Source of the DNA: Ptychodera flava
Lineage: Eukaryota; Hemichordata; Enteropneusta; Ptychoderidae
NCBI RefSeq assembly: GCF_041260155.1
Contig: NC_091944.1
Coordinates: 25,126,832 to 25,190,831, forward strand
DNA: 64,000 nucleotides
Reading direction: 5' to 3'
Part shown: one piece after another, positions 25,409 to 40,122 of the stretch
Layout of the letters: each line of letters opens with the position of its first letter
Position numbering within the stretch: the first letter of the stretch is position 1
Position numbers and translations under genes: made by a program
Notes under the pieces: generated by a model
Told to the model about the DNA's origin: nothing
Seen by the model: only the letters and a program-made list of their open reading frames with translations
The model's database searches: none

Positions 25409-27105
25409 CTATAATGACAGTTTCCAAAAACTATGAATAAATCATCACTTGCGACGTGCTTCAATTAGTATAATCAAAAGAAGACAGCCCAGCCCTGTTA
25501 TTCTGGATGAAATTCAATTAATTGGAACAAGGTTATTCTTCAGTGTGTCATTTTTCTGCCTATGTTTCTATGACTACAGGGTTTCTCTTCATTGTACGAT
25601 GTGGTTTAACAAAGTAATTTACCCTTAACGATGCAGTGGACAGTGATAAAGCGCTGTCTGTATTAAAATAATTCTAAAGTGATCGGGATTTTTCTGTTTT
25701 TATTAGCGGCGGGGGAGGGGGGAGGCTGATTAATAATCTAAACTTGATAAAATGTTGTTAGAGTGTATGACGAAGCAATCACGACATTTGGTAACCTAGA
25801 ATTTTAAAATGCTATAGACCTTCAATTTGTATTATACAGTGAAGGTTTTTGTTTTCATTCAATATTCATATAGTTTTAATTAGCAAACCAATCATTAATT
25901 TAATCGAATCGAAGGCTACTTAAGTACCCACGTGTCAATAACTTTCTGTATCATTTTAAGCATGCTACCGTAACAGTAATGCCAACTTTCAATGTGCGAT
26001 CCTGCAGTTATGCGTAAAAAGCGTATATTTAGCAAGATTCGAAATTCAAAATGGCTGACACCCCTGTGTGAACTCTATACGGAACAATGACTTTTCGAAT
26101 TTCGAAAACTATGACGGTGAAAGTTTTTCTTATTCCTACGAGCTTTAAAATGAGCCCCACACTGAGTGGGGAGATCAGTTAAGAATTGTAAAATATTGAG
26201 AATCCGTATCAAAGCTTAATCAATAATGCCCACGAAACGAGCTCATGATCAGCTTGCGTGAGTGCCTCCGGCCTAGACCCTTCGTTCGGTCTTCAGAGCC
26301 TGAAATCAACCAAAGCCATCAATCAAATTAGAAAACTCTATTATATTGTTCTCAATATAGATATCGCGCCACCCGCGTATAATTGCAGGGAACATGTAAA
26401 AGCTTGATTTATCAGCAGAATAGGAAGGTATGATCACTCAAGAAAGGAAACATATGCAAGAAAATGAAGTAAGATTTTGTTTATGTAATACCTATAGTGA
26501 TTAATTGGCACGGACTCGTGGATGCTGAATGTTTAACCTTCGGCAGTCACGATTTTCTGTAGGCTTATATAGTGCTTCAAGTGAACTATTTTTGGGGACA
26601 TTGACCTTGCAACCGCATGCCTGCAAAACGTGAAATATGGATGTCCACATGGTTTGGAGCAAAATGACCAAGGCTATTATAAATTATCATTACTTTTTAC
26701 CACCACTAAGAAGTAGATACATAATTTATATGTTTCTGGTGCTGCATATATAAGTTATTGACCCGTCGTGGTGGTTCAAACTGTTAATTCAATACTTCTA
26801 TGAAGTGTGGCATTCTTATTTCTCATAGGCTAGACTTTCTTATGGCGTTGTCTTTTAAACTGGTATAGTAAAAATTTATTGGCAATTCGTTTATTAATCA
26901 CTCTGTGATATCGTTCAGAAAAGATGTTTTTCGGCGTTAATTACCTTAACTATATGGTCTATGTAGGGCAGATAGCATAGCAGAAGTCCTGTTGATGTAC
27001 AGCTGGCTCGGTAGTTTATAGCTGATTGGTCGATTGTCACTATTCACTGCATCTTACAATTGAATTGTAACGGTAGGATTAAGCCAACCAGTTGGATAAC
27101 AGCTT
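25409..27105 (+). repeat. 1.7-kb tandem duplication, unit 1
   Basis: Direct repeat of 27115-28800 with an offset of about 1706 bp and scattered substitutions and small indels. Both units start GCTATAATGACAGTTTCC and end with a block of the form AACCARTTGGRTAACAGCTT. Each carries an internal MITE piece (about 26035-26200 here). No protein-coding frame is conserved between them. Confidence 0.9.
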
Positions 27106-27114
27106 CCGATAACA

Positions 27115-28800
27115 GCTATAATGACAGTTTCCAAAAACGATGAATAAATCATCACTTGCGACGAGCTTCAATTAGTATAATCAAAAGAAGACAGCCCAGA
27201 TCTGTTATTCTGGATGAAATTCAATAAATTGGAATAAGGTTATTCTTCAGTGTGTCATTTTTCTGCCTATGTTTCTATGACTACAGGGTTTCTCTTCATT
27301 GTACGATATGGTTTAACAAAGTAATTTACCCTTAACGATGCAGTGGACAGTGATAAAGCGCTGTGTGTATTAAAATAATTCTCAAGTGATCGGCTTTTTT
27401 CTGTTTTTAATAGCGGCAGGGGAGGGGGGAGGCTAAACTTGACAAATGTTGTTAGAGTGTATGACGAAGCAATCACAACAATTGGTAACCTATAATTTTA
27501 AAATGCTATAGACCTTCAATTTTTATTATAGAGTGAAGGTTTTTGTTTTCATTCAATATTCATATAGTTTCAATTGGCAAACCAATCATTAATTAATCGA
27601 ATCGAAGGCTACTTAAGTACCCATGTGTCAATAACTTTCTGTACCTTTTCAAGCATGCTACCGTAACAGTAATGCCAACTTTCAATGTGCGATCCTGAAG
27701 TTATGCGTAAAAAGCGTAAATTTAGCGAGGTTCGAAATTCAAAATGGCTGCCATCGCTGTGTGAACTCTATAGGGAACAATGACTTTTCGAATTTCGAAA
27801 AACTATGACGGTGAAAGTTTTTCTTATTCCTACGAGCTTTAAAATGAGCCCACACTGAGTGGGAAGATCAGTTAAGAATTGTACAATATTGAGAATCCGT
27901 ATCAAAGCTTAATCAATAATGCCCACGAAACGAGCTCATGATCAGCTTGCGTGAGTGCCTCCGGCCTAGACCCTTCGTTCGGTCTTCAGAGCCTGAAATC
28001 AACCAAAGCCATCAATCAAATTAGAAAACTCTATTATATTGTTCTCAATATAGATATCGCGCCACCCGCGTATAATTGCAGGGAACATGTAAAAGCTTGA
28101 TTTATCAGCAGAATAGGAAGGTATGATCACTCAAGAAAGGAAACATATGCAAGAAAATGAAGTAAGATTTTGTTTATGTAATACCTATAGTGATTAATTG
28201 GCACGGACTCGTGGATGCTGAATGTTTAACCTTCGGCAGTCACGATTTTCTGTAGGCTTATATAGTGTTTCAAGTGAACTATTTTTGGGGACATTGACCT
28301 TGGAACGGCATGCCTGCAAAACGTGAAATATGGGTGTCTACGTGGTTTGGAGCAAAATGACCAAGGCTATTATAATTATCATTACGTTTTACCACCACTA
28401 AGAAGAAGTACAATAACAGATTTATATGTTTCTGTGCTGCATATATAAGTTATTGACCCGTCGTGGTGGTTCAAACTGTTAATTCAATACTTCTATGAAG
28501 TGTGGCATTCTTATTTCTCATAGGCTAGACTTTCTTATGGCGTTGTCTTTTAAACTGGTATAGTAAAAATTTATTGGCAATTCGTTAATTAATCACTCCG
28601 TGATATCGTTCAGAAAAGATGTTTTTCGGCGTTAATTACCTTAACTATATGGTCTATGTAGGGCAGATAGCATAGCAGAAGTCCTGTTGATGTACAGCTG
28701 GCTCGGTAGTTTATAGCTGATTGGTCGATTGTCACTATTCACTGCAACTTATAATTGAATAATAACGGTAGGATTCAGCCAACCAATTGGGTAACAGCTT
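27115..28800 (+). repeat. 1.7-kb tandem duplication, unit 2
   Basis: Second unit of the pair. The last ~100 bp (about 28700-28800) match, in reverse orientation, the interior of the MITE at 11432-11607. It ends 26 bases before the NRF1-like motif of gene B. Differences from unit 1 are few, so the duplication is recent compared with the receptor duplications. Confidence 0.9.
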
Positions 28801-28825
28801 GCGAAATGCTGTCATGACAAGCATT

Positions 28826-28835
28826 ACGCATGCGC
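28826..28835. promoter_or_regulatory. NRF1-like motif upstream of receptor gene B
   Basis: ACGCATGCGC, 108 bases before the upstream ATG candidate. The longer match ACGCATGCGCACGT is shared exactly with gene C. This motif pointed to the location of the otherwise hidden first exon. Confidence 0.45.
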
Positions 28836-28942
28836 ACGTTGAAGACGGCGACGACGACAACAAGATGAACATTGCTGCACGTAGAGTACTTTGAAGTGTT
28901 ATCTGAACGAAGCTTGTTGCTGGATTTCATCAATCACTTTGA

Positions 28943-31900
28943 ATGGCAGCCGCGAACTTCGAAGCAAAGATGTCGATCGTCATAATTCGCCTTTTCGTCA
29001 TTATGGGGTGAGTTACCTTAAACAGGGCGACTGGATAATCTTCGCTGACCTACTATGCCTTGCTTTCCATCGATCCAAGCGAGTTTATCAAGCCTGTATT
29101 GCCTTGAAAGGTCGGATATGACATTTCAGCATTTTTTTCTCGATATACCACGTGTGCCAAAAATAACACAGAGCTATATTTTGTTTGTCATGTGGGAATG
29201 TATATATAGATTTAGTAAACTATAGCATTACATCTGCGTTTCAAGGTAACATATTGTTTTTGCGCAGTTTCCGAGTAGCGTTCTTAGGCAAAAAAAGAAA
29301 AATGTTTCTGGTCAGCGCGCGCGTCACCTGAACAACAGCGCGTCACCCTTTTTACCCGGTTTTGTGGCTGGCGGCCGCGGCAAACAACGTACTGATTGCT
29401 ATGACACCAAACCAAAACGGCTGAAGAGAAAGAGAAAATTCTTTGGGGTGCATGATCAGTGACTGCATGAACAGTATAATGTGACTATATTGATAAAACT
29501 ATAAAACTGACCAGTGTTTCATCTAGGCTGCGCGATTGCGCGATTCCCCCTCTTTGGTTGCTGCGCGCCGCCAGTTGCACGTAGAAGGGGCGACCCATTG
29601 CGCACTGCACTGAGCTGGCTGGAATGGCTGCTATCATGGTTGTCACACTTCGATGCATTTGACCCGTTATCGGCACCTGTTAATAGTGTGGCAACAGGCA
29701 TTGTATAGTGTAGCAAGAACATTTACATGGAAGGGACTAATTTTAGTTCGATTTTGATACTTTTTGAACTGCTTCAATAAAATGCTGTTGAAACTATACC
29801 ACGCGTAAATTTCCGTACGCTGATTTTGCATATGAAAGCCTATATCAGCCAGTTGAGAGTTACGTTCACAAAAGTTCATTGCCCTAGCCCGATAAGGTTT
29901 CTGTGTCACATCATCTCTGTACGATTGAGAAAAGGAGACAAACTGAAGTTTTTGTGCATCATATGAATGTCCATAACACTCTGAAAATAATTCTGATAGC
30001 AAAATTGACACGAAAAATTGGACTTTACTGTCACAGAAACGTGTTCAGTGCAGACTGCACAAGCATAGCGCATTGAAGCAAGCTGTGGTGTCAATGGGCC
30101 CGGTTTTTGAATTCAGTGAACAGACACTGACTCATTTTTCTGGTCAAATAAACCCTAAAATTAACTGTCGGATACAACCAACCTTTCTGTTTGTTATTTT
30201 CCCCATTCTAAAATGACTGAAAAAAAGCAACTGGAGCGAATGTGACATCGAGAAAAACTCGACTCCGCAAAATACGGGATCTGACCCTCTAAGTTTTTCG
30301 TTTTAGCTCTACTGAGTCTGCGCACGAAACTACAAGACCAGCTAGGTCACTAGAAAAATACAGCTCACTGGTTTGCAAAGGTCAATCTTGATCCATACTT
30401 ACAGTAGTGAGGGATGATTTACGCACAGTGAAAACGTGACAAACAAGCACATTATTTTTTCAGAAGCTACAAAACATTCTTTTATAACTACAATAGATTT
30501 TTTTCTTTGTTTGTGTAGTGCAGACAGTTCAGTGAAAAATGAAAAATCCCTTGAAGGTACAGTGGGAATGGCTGGCTGTTGTTAATGTTGATGTTAAGCC
30601 CTATGAAAGCAGACTTACAGAATATGTGCAAACAAACATACAGAATATTTAAGCATGAGGGAATATGCTACAATTTTTTTGGGATATTAATGCTTATGAA
30701 TATTAATGAGCTCTCCGCCACTCTTGGAAGCCCTATACATTCACAACAGTGATACCCAAATTTGTTGACTTTTGAAAAAATCTTATAGAGGATGGTCTTT
30801 GCAGCCAGCAGCTTGGATTTTGTAAGCAAGTGATTTATGGCTTGTAGTATGTATATCACAAGTGACATCACTGCAACATTAAAACTTATATATAAGATGT
30901 CATTAAATGTTTCAGTTAAATCCCCCCAAAATTTTAAAATCCCCCTCAAAAATTCCAGTAGAGGGGGACCAATCCCCCCTGGTGTAGTATCCTAGATGAA
31001 ACACTGACTGACCCTCCTCCCTCCCTTGAGGGAAAAAAAAATAAAAAAAAAATTCTCGTCGCCGCACCATTTTTTAAAGAAAGACCTGACCAGAAACATT
31101 TCTTTTCTTTTTTTGGCCTTATGATAGCATTTTGCAATATAGGGGCGACTTCTCCTGTATTTCCATAGGATTTCTTTCCACTCAAATGAAGCTCACCTTA
31201 AAATGACTGAAACTGATAAGCCGGGTTGTTCAGAACTTAAAAAACCATCCCATGTCTACTTATCCCTACAATAAGAAGAATCTAGGTTCCATGTTCATAT
31301 TTTACAATATTAACTTTACGGACATTTAGTGATTCAAGCTCACACGACATACATACATTTATTTTATATTTTAATAGCTCAAATTTTCATTAAGCACAAA
31401 CGTAGTAGTTTAAATAGTTTATTATTAAACACATAACTTCCCTCTGAAGGAAGAAAAGGTTACAAAAACAAAAGAGGAAGTTACTCAAACGAAACCAAAA
31501 GTGTTTCGAAGTAATAATACGAAAAGAAATAAATTCAAACCAAAAAAAACCCAAATCAAATGATGATTACATTTCTGATAGGCGTTCCATTCTCAATTTC
31601 ATACATGTAGATATGTATTGTGCTAGAGGAATTGATATGCTAGTATTTTTCATTATGAATTCAAATTTGTTAGGCATATCATAAAATGCGGTATTATATT
31701 TTGCAGCTGCAGCAAACAAGAGATTTCTTTGGCTGGTGTAAAATTTGCAAGAAATGATGAAATGTTGTTCATCTTCTACAAATTTACTATCGCAAAGTTC
31801 GCAGATTCTTTCATGTACCGGAATTTTATTGTGGCGTCCTGTTTCAATTTTTAATGAATGATTACTTAATCTAAATTTGACAAGACTGTCTCGGAGATCA

Positions 31901-33318
31901 ATATTATTGATAGTAGTAATGTAATTTTCAAGCTCGATACTTTGTTTAAATATTCTGTATGTTCTCAATTTATTTTTTGCATCTTTATTCGTTCTTTTAT
32001 CATCTTGGATTTCTCTTTCCCACAATTCATCGTATGTGCCTTTAAGTTTGCCATAAATTTTGGTCGATTCAGACCTAGTGATAATGTGATCGGAATTAAC
32101 AAGTTGCATTTCCCCGATATTAGTACAGATTGACTCAATCTTACAATACCACTTGCTTTTCAGAGTTTTGTTAACAAGGAATGCTTCCTTTAACAGACAG
32201 TGTTCGCTATTATTAAGTCTATTAAAGTATTTGATCATCTGTTTTTGAATAAAAATTTCGATGGGATAACGACCAAGTTCACTGTATGTTGCAAGTTGAT
32301 GTGTTTCTTGAAATTCCCAATAAGAATCGGCAAAAGCTGAGGTGAACGTCTTCTATAGCTGATTTGGAGGTACACTCGTGTCCCCATACCTCACAACCAT
32401 ACACAAGAATGGGTCTGATAAGTTTATCAAATAATGATTGTGCTAATGGGACATTTAGATTTCTACCAATTTTTTCTTTTAAAAGGTACACTGCTTTCAT
32501 ACCCTTTTTCTTCAGATTTTTCCTGCCCTGTTTTAATTTCTTGTTTTCATTCAGGTATTCTGTCAATCTATGATTTAATATACTAGTTGAATAATTTTCC
32601 TAAACAGCTTGAAATAGCGATTCTTCTATAATTTGAAGGGGTTTGTTTTTGAGCCTGATTTATATATTGGGACAATTAGACTAGTATTCCATGATTTGGG
32701 CATTACTCCAGAATTAAGGACAACATTAAACATTTTTCCAAGAGCACTTGTGAGATAGTATCCTCCACATTTAAACATTTCATTGCACAATTTATCTTCT
32801 GCAGATGATTTATTGTATTTGGGTTGCCCTATAGCGCGTTGAATTTTCATGGTTTAGAATAGGACCGTTAAGAAGTCGTTTTGTTTATCATAATCTGATT
32901 CAAGATTCTCAAGTTCTTCCATAATGTTAGCTTCATTTGTGTTGTAATGAATAATATCTGGTTATAATCGTTGTTAGCAGCATTTTGAAGTGGTTTAACC
33001 AATCAGAAGGAGTTATAGACTCAATTGCAGAATTACTGTCACAATCTTCATTCATTTCGCGTAATAACTTCCAAACGTGTGATGAATTACCTTTAGAATG
33101 TTCTAAAGTAGTAGGCTGGCATGGCTGTTAACATACATTCATGCATGCATATGAGCAACCATCCATCCATCAATCCATCCACCCACCCATCCATCCATCC
33201 TTCGATCCATCAATATATCACAACATCAATCCATCAACATCCATCCATACATGTACGGACATACATACATACATACATACATACATGCTATGAAGGCATG
33301 ACGCATGCACGCACGCAT

Positions 33319-33365
<47 letters not shown>

Positions 33366-35571
33366 CACACATACATGCATACATAATACATACATACATA
33401 CATACATACATACATACATACATACATACATACATACATACATACATACATACATACATACATACATACATACATACATACATACATACATACATACCAT
33501 ATTACCTTCTGACAATATCCTGTAGCAAAATGATATGCTTTTTTGCCGTTAATTGCAATATCAGTTACACTTACTGACTCAGGCGTTCAAATGACTGATT
33601 TTGTATTGCAAAGTAAACAGCTACGAATGATTAATCAGTTGGAATTTTTTTTTCATTAAAAATGACAAATGTTACTGGAGATTAACGTGAATACGACGTT
33701 GCCTATTGAGCTGGTACATATCGAGCCAACACATCCTACGTTCATACATCGAAGTTATCTTTCAGTAATAATATTTCTTAACTTACATGATAATATAGCA
33801 AACTTTTTCCATGAAGTATTTGTGTATCCTTGAAAAATTTGGTAGAAACTGACAAAATTTGTTTATCTGCCGAAAATTGTTGTGCAAAATATGAGTAATT
33901 ACGCTCACAATGATGGTACAAGGGGGCAATCGCAAGAGTGAAAGTGTAAGTTGAATATCGTCGCTCGGAAAAGCAACATTTGACCAAAACGTTTAATAAT
34001 GCTTTTTACAAATGTCTCTGGTATCCCGGCTTCCAAATGTGGCTATCGCAATTACCTAAAACCCACAAAAAGACACACAAAATACATCGTAACTGAAATT
34101 TCTTTTTTATCGTTGAAGGCTTAAAATTACGTTTAATTCTAATCAGACGACTTCCTGACATGACTATGTTTTATGCATGGCGAACCACGCTTGGAAGTCG
34201 CAATATCATGAATAATACAATACTTACAATAATAAAAATGCGTGTTATTTTCAAGCTTTTTCGTTCTATTTCGAAACTCGCATAAGACAGTCCTTACGAT
34301 TATTTTCCGCTATATTATCTTTTAATTTCATCATTTTCACTTTATGCTTCTGTTATCATAAGTGGTTGATACCCCCTAAACAAACAAGTAAAAATATACA
34401 TGCTGTAGCAATGACGGGTCCACAACATCAACAACTCAGAAGCCCAATGAATGATAACGCAGTGCTTGCAAACTGTATTTAGTTAATAATTATGCATTTT
34501 CATTGTTCTGCATCCACCGACGTTTAGAGGCCACCTAGCAATACGAAAAAATGATTTCTTTGAATGATTTCGTTTATTTCCATAGGTTTACATTCACGTG
34601 CAATGTAAAGAGAAACTTTATTATATACAATGAATATTTTATCCATCCCAACATCCCTCCTTCCATACATTCATTAATACATCTTTACATCTATATATTG
34701 ATTTATTCATTCATTTATCCATCCATCCATCAATTCATCCATCCATCAATACAGAATATTGACGGAAGTCGCAGGTGTCAACGACGTAGGCCACAATGCA
34801 ACAGTTGACGAACCAGCGATATTGCGACAACTTGCAGAAATAAACAATGTTCGCAAGCGTCCAAGAACACATGGTAAGCGTTTTCAGATATTTTACTTTC
34901 GCAGACAAAAACGTCTACTCAGAAAGAGCGTGTAACTCACGAGTTCTTGCCACTTGTTGTAGCCTTTAAACATTCGATAGTTTCGTACCAGATGTCAAGC
35001 TGTGATTTTCTGGTCTTTCACTTTAATCAGATCAAGATGTACACCTAGGTTCATGTCAAGTTTGTATTGGGTCTTGACAATTTTAAACACCTTAGTATTT
35101 TGTAAGAAATACAGAAGTTCATCACAGCGATTCCGGAAGGCGTCCGACCCGGTTTATCGGGGAAATGGACGTTGGAGACTAATAGAGGAATAACCATGCT
35201 GACGAGTTCAAAAGGTTCATTTAGACACGGCATATGAAACATTTTTTGACTTAGTAGCATTTGTTAGGCGAAATTGGCATACACTTTACTTTCACAGGTA
35301 AATCAAAAAGTGTTGTACGGTAAACTCAATTTTGAATCCATTTGTGACCTTTTAACTGCCAGAACAAAATGACTTCATTTTACAAACAAGCTACAATAAC
35401 AGGATTTTTATGTGACAGAGCATACGATTCAAAAAAAGAAACATGTTTTATGCTACAATTCAGAAGAAGGAAAGATTGAAATCTTTTTCTTTTTCTCTGG
35501 GATTAATCGTATGTTTTGCAGAGAGATATACGTGACCTTGTTCAAAGTGTCTCTACGAAGTAAATATATAA

Positions 35572-35614
<43 letters not shown>

Positions 35615-38600
35615 TGTGTTCAACATGACACCTGCGTAGAGTGAAAGAGTAGATCCTCGTGTGTCGTTGTCCCCTTTTAATAATGTCGAAGGATGGTGTT
35701 TTTGAAAAATAACTTAAGAACACAATGCACAATTTTATGCTAATAAAATATGACTCGTTGATTAAATATAACTATGATGTAGATATTTGTTTGGTACTAT
35801 TGTTCTGATTTGCATACTGAAACAATGGTCATTAAGGTAGATATTACAGTGTATTTCAAAATAGCTCAGATTTGCAATGCCCTTTGGTGAGAGTTTAAGA
35901 TTAAAGTTTCTTGGGATAGAAAAGACGATATACCTGCAATTCTTTTCTTGTCTTCTACTTTGAGAGTTTATTCTGAAAGTGCTTGGTGTAAGAAAATTTT
36001 TCTACGGCTTAGTTTGTTTGAAAATCGAAAATGGTATCCCTATAGAGTTAACACATGGATAGCAACCATTTTGAATTACAGATATCGGTAAAACTTGCCA
36101 TAGGTAATTTCTTTCTTCAGTGCAAAATTTTCACCGTGACCCCCGACTTTTATGCTTGATTTAGAAAGCAAATGGTTGAAAGTTTCGCTGAGGAAGTTTG
36201 AGCAAAAGTCTTTCACTTTTGAGGCGCATACTACCTCAACATAAAATGTCAAAATAGGGGAACTTTGACAATAGATGGCCATACAGGCGTGACTTGAATC
36301 TGACAGATTTTTTTGAACTACAGATACAAGTAGTTAATATCAAATCTTAAAGATCAATACAGTTCTTCAAGTCATCCTACGAGCTGCAACTTTCATGCCA
36401 CAATTAGTGAAGGCATAATTGTTAAGGCACAGATCAAACAAGCTCGTAAAATATTCAAAATGATGCAGTAGCCTTAATTTTTACAATATGCTCCTTAAGG
36501 ACAAGTTTCGTCATTGTGAAGGTCATTGCTAATGACTGGGGTTTGTGGCTACTTTGTATGCAAATTGACTTATAATTGAGATGTTTTTGCTATACTGTAT
36601 CATTATGATCATTAATGACATTGCTATTTGACATTTAGTCTTCTGACGTCTATGAAAAGTGAAAGAAAATTTGGAAGAATTCACATCAGTGACAAGGCTG
36701 ACACCGACAAAATGTTCTATAACAAAGCGAGCTTTGACCCTGCACATTGTTCCCCGACCTTCATAACATATCTTGACTTTGCGACATGCATGATTTCGGA
36801 TGGATTGTCTTTAGTTATGCATAGAAGAGAGGACAAAATAATCATTAAACGGCATCAGGACAAGCGGCATACGGTAGCTTCGCCGGCTATCTTTTTAAGA
36901 GTACAACTATGTATGCCAACTTTTCCTAATACGTTCTTTTAACGTTTTAAACCATACGAATTCTGAAAAATACAACCTGTCCAAAGGGGAATTTTCAACG
37001 GAAAGCATTATCTTTACAGGCAAACCGGTCGACGTTGACATCAATATTTTCGTGGCAAGTTTTCATTCAGTCTCTGAGACAGATACGGTAAGCACCCTGT
37101 CCGTTGAACACCGATTTCTTTCAAGTTGTCGATAAACAAAAATTTCAACAATGGATATACTATATGAAGAATAAAGTACATGTACCACTCTAAACTCTAC
37201 TGGATAGATACAGAGCACACAATCACTCCCGATAAAATAATATTCGGTAAATTTCACCATTTGAGTTAAGTCGACAGCAATGGGGACACAGATATAAGAA
37301 GTCTATCAGGGCTTAATATGCTCCCTTACTTTTCTACATAAATTCATCGGCATCGTTGTTCACAATTAAAGATGGCAATTTAATGCCATAATGAAAGGAT
37401 ATTCACCGAACTCAGTTAATTTCCTTTAAAGTGCCCTAAACCTCCCGCCGAACATGAAAGCTTGTATTAGATAGTAGTATAAACTTGACAAAGTATTGCC
37501 AATAAAACTAGATGGTAACTACAATCTTAGCTGATTTTTTGACGTTTAATATTATTTGGAATTTTATCAGTTAAAACATGACAGCTTGGCTTTTTAGCTT
37601 TTATAACAGCAAAACAAACATTTTACGTCACAAACGATTCATGGGCGCCGACGGCGGACGGCTGTATGCTGCACTGACGACAAGACTGTTTTTTGTCCTT
37701 TCAAATAGGATTACTCCATAACTATGTACTATAGACAGTTTTGGAATGACCCGCGTCTCAAACACAACGCCACAATTCTTTCTGTCGACGACGACGTGAG
37801 AACAATGTTCTGGACTCCTGATACCTTCATTTTGAACTCTAAAGAGAGTTTTGTTCATGAATCGCCAAAGCAAAATTCACTTTTTCAAATCAACCCGAAT
37901 GGTGATATAGTCTACAGTTTACGGTTGGTACTTTCAAGTTGATTTTCATTTTGTTGTATGTATGTACGCATGTATGTATGTATGTATGTATGTACTTACG
38001 TACGTAAGTACGTACGTACGTATGTATGTATGTATGTATGTATGTATGTATGTATGTATGTATGTATGTATGTATGTATGTATGTATGTATGTATGTATG
38101 TATGTATGTATGTATGTATGTATGTGTGTGTCTGTATGTGTGTTGTGTGTCTGTGTGTCTGTGTGTCTGTGTGTCTGTCCGTCTGTCTGTCTACTGCCTG
38201 CCTGTCTGTCTGCCTGTCTGTATGTATGTATGTATGTACGAATGTATGTATGTATGTACGTACATATGTGAGTATGATGGTAATTCTGCATCATCTTAAT
38301 TTCTACATAGCGAAAGATAGATAGAGTGGCAACGGGTATTGTTTAAGGCGTGAAGCGGTTACGTAACCCATCCATGTTCGCCTCGCCTCAGGTTGCTCTC
38401 GCCTCTCTTTTCCGAGAGTGCCGACCATGAATCCTTCGGTACTTTTCGGATTTTCGCCTATTGTTAAGCGAAAGTACGTTCGGGCAAAGTTTGTGTTGTT
38501 GTTGTCGTGTGGTGCTGAGCAGAATTGACGTGCTGGCGAAAACGGGAGTGTTTTGAGCTTCAGGAAAATGAGTTTTACCGTTTTAAAAATTCCTCTCATA

Positions 38601-40084
38601 TTTTTATGAATATATATGAGTTTATTTGAACCAAATTTGAAAGTCTTTTATCGATACTCTCTGGTTTACTCAATGGTTTACGGTCAGTCATACCGTCTTT
38701 TACACGTGCGTCAAGGAAAGACATGTTTATGAAACTGCTGGCGTGTTATGTTTTGATTGGCGTGAAGCAGTGTTTCTGGCCTGAGAGCTCATAAAGTAGC
38801 TATGGTTGCTACGCGACTGGCAGTACGATGCCATCTCGTCGTATTTTTTCGCATAATCTCGTGTAATTATTAACCACAAACAAAGCCTCCAAAAAGTTAA
38901 ACACCTTTGAAGCTCATTTTAATATGAAAAGCCAATAGTCTACCGAGACGACCATGGAACAAAAGGCATGCAAGTGTTGCCACTCTGTCTATATGTTTCT
39001 CTGTGTTTCTACTTACTGTTCAGGATGTCACTCACGTTAACATGCTATATGAACTTGAGCAAATTTCCATTTGATCAGCAAGACTGTGGAATGAAGATTA
39101 TGTCCTGTAAGCATGACACCTATTTTTTGGCATTTTCTTCTGTTTAGATTTTACAGTGAAATTTATAATTGCTTGGAATTACGACGTGCTTGGGTGATAA
39201 GAAAAAAAACGTTTCTGGGGATAGAAAATGACACCACATGTATTCATTACAATCGTTCTCCTCTGATAAATTTTGCAACAATTTAATCCAATACGACGTT
39301 CACAGTCAACATCGTCAATGTCGCTGCACTCCCATTGAAAAACTCGCCCATCCACTGACTGCTTGAATATTATTATATTATCTTATCACATTTCCCGTCG
39401 GTGAAACTGCACAGAAAGCTATAATGATATGTTTTTCTCAACTGGTAGATACAACATTGGTATATCCTACACTGAACGTTTTCTGTATGTGAGAACAGCG
39501 GACGTCGTATTTGGTTAAATTGTTGCAAAATCTATCAAAGGAGATCGTTTACAATGGATGCAGTTGGCGTTATTTATTATCGCCAGAAACGTTTACTAAT
39601 CACCCAAGGACATTGTAATTCCAAACTAATTCACTATAATGTGTACAGTTGCCTTACAGTCATGTTGCTATTTTGTTTGACTCTCGAATTTCTTTGTCGT
39701 TTCCAATGAACATTTTGTGACTGCTCCTGTGTTGTTTCAGATACATGCCATTAGTTCATTTTCTGTTGGACCCTACTGACACGTTTATGCTCAATGACGT
39801 CTACAGAGGTGTGCAAAGTAAAGAATTGTTCTTCTTTGAAGAGAAAATATTTTTCATGTGCATTGCTATCTTAGTTACTAATGAATATACATTTTAGGTA
39901 CATGCAAGTTGTTGAAATAGCACATTAATAGGCATATTCATTAGACCGGGGACGGACTCGACTAGATGCTTGACAATGAGTTCCTTTTCATTGCTGCCAT
40001 TTTTTTCTTTCTTTAAAAATGTTGTTTATAGTATATCAAAATATGTCATGACTATGCTACAGTGTATCTGGGAGATACAAGATA

Positions 40085-40122
<38 letters not shown>

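Noticed and set aside
36628-36942. 104-residue frame in intron 2 of gene B, and the 114-residue minus frame at 29667-30011 in intron 1
   Set aside because: No recognisable domain, no splice logic, and composition like the surrounding intron.
39741-39809. Possible extra exon of gene B between exons 5 and 6
   Set aside because: A good CAG acceptor is followed by a frame that meets a stop within five codons in the required phase. The paralogues have no exon there, and exons 5 and 6 join in the conserved phase without it.
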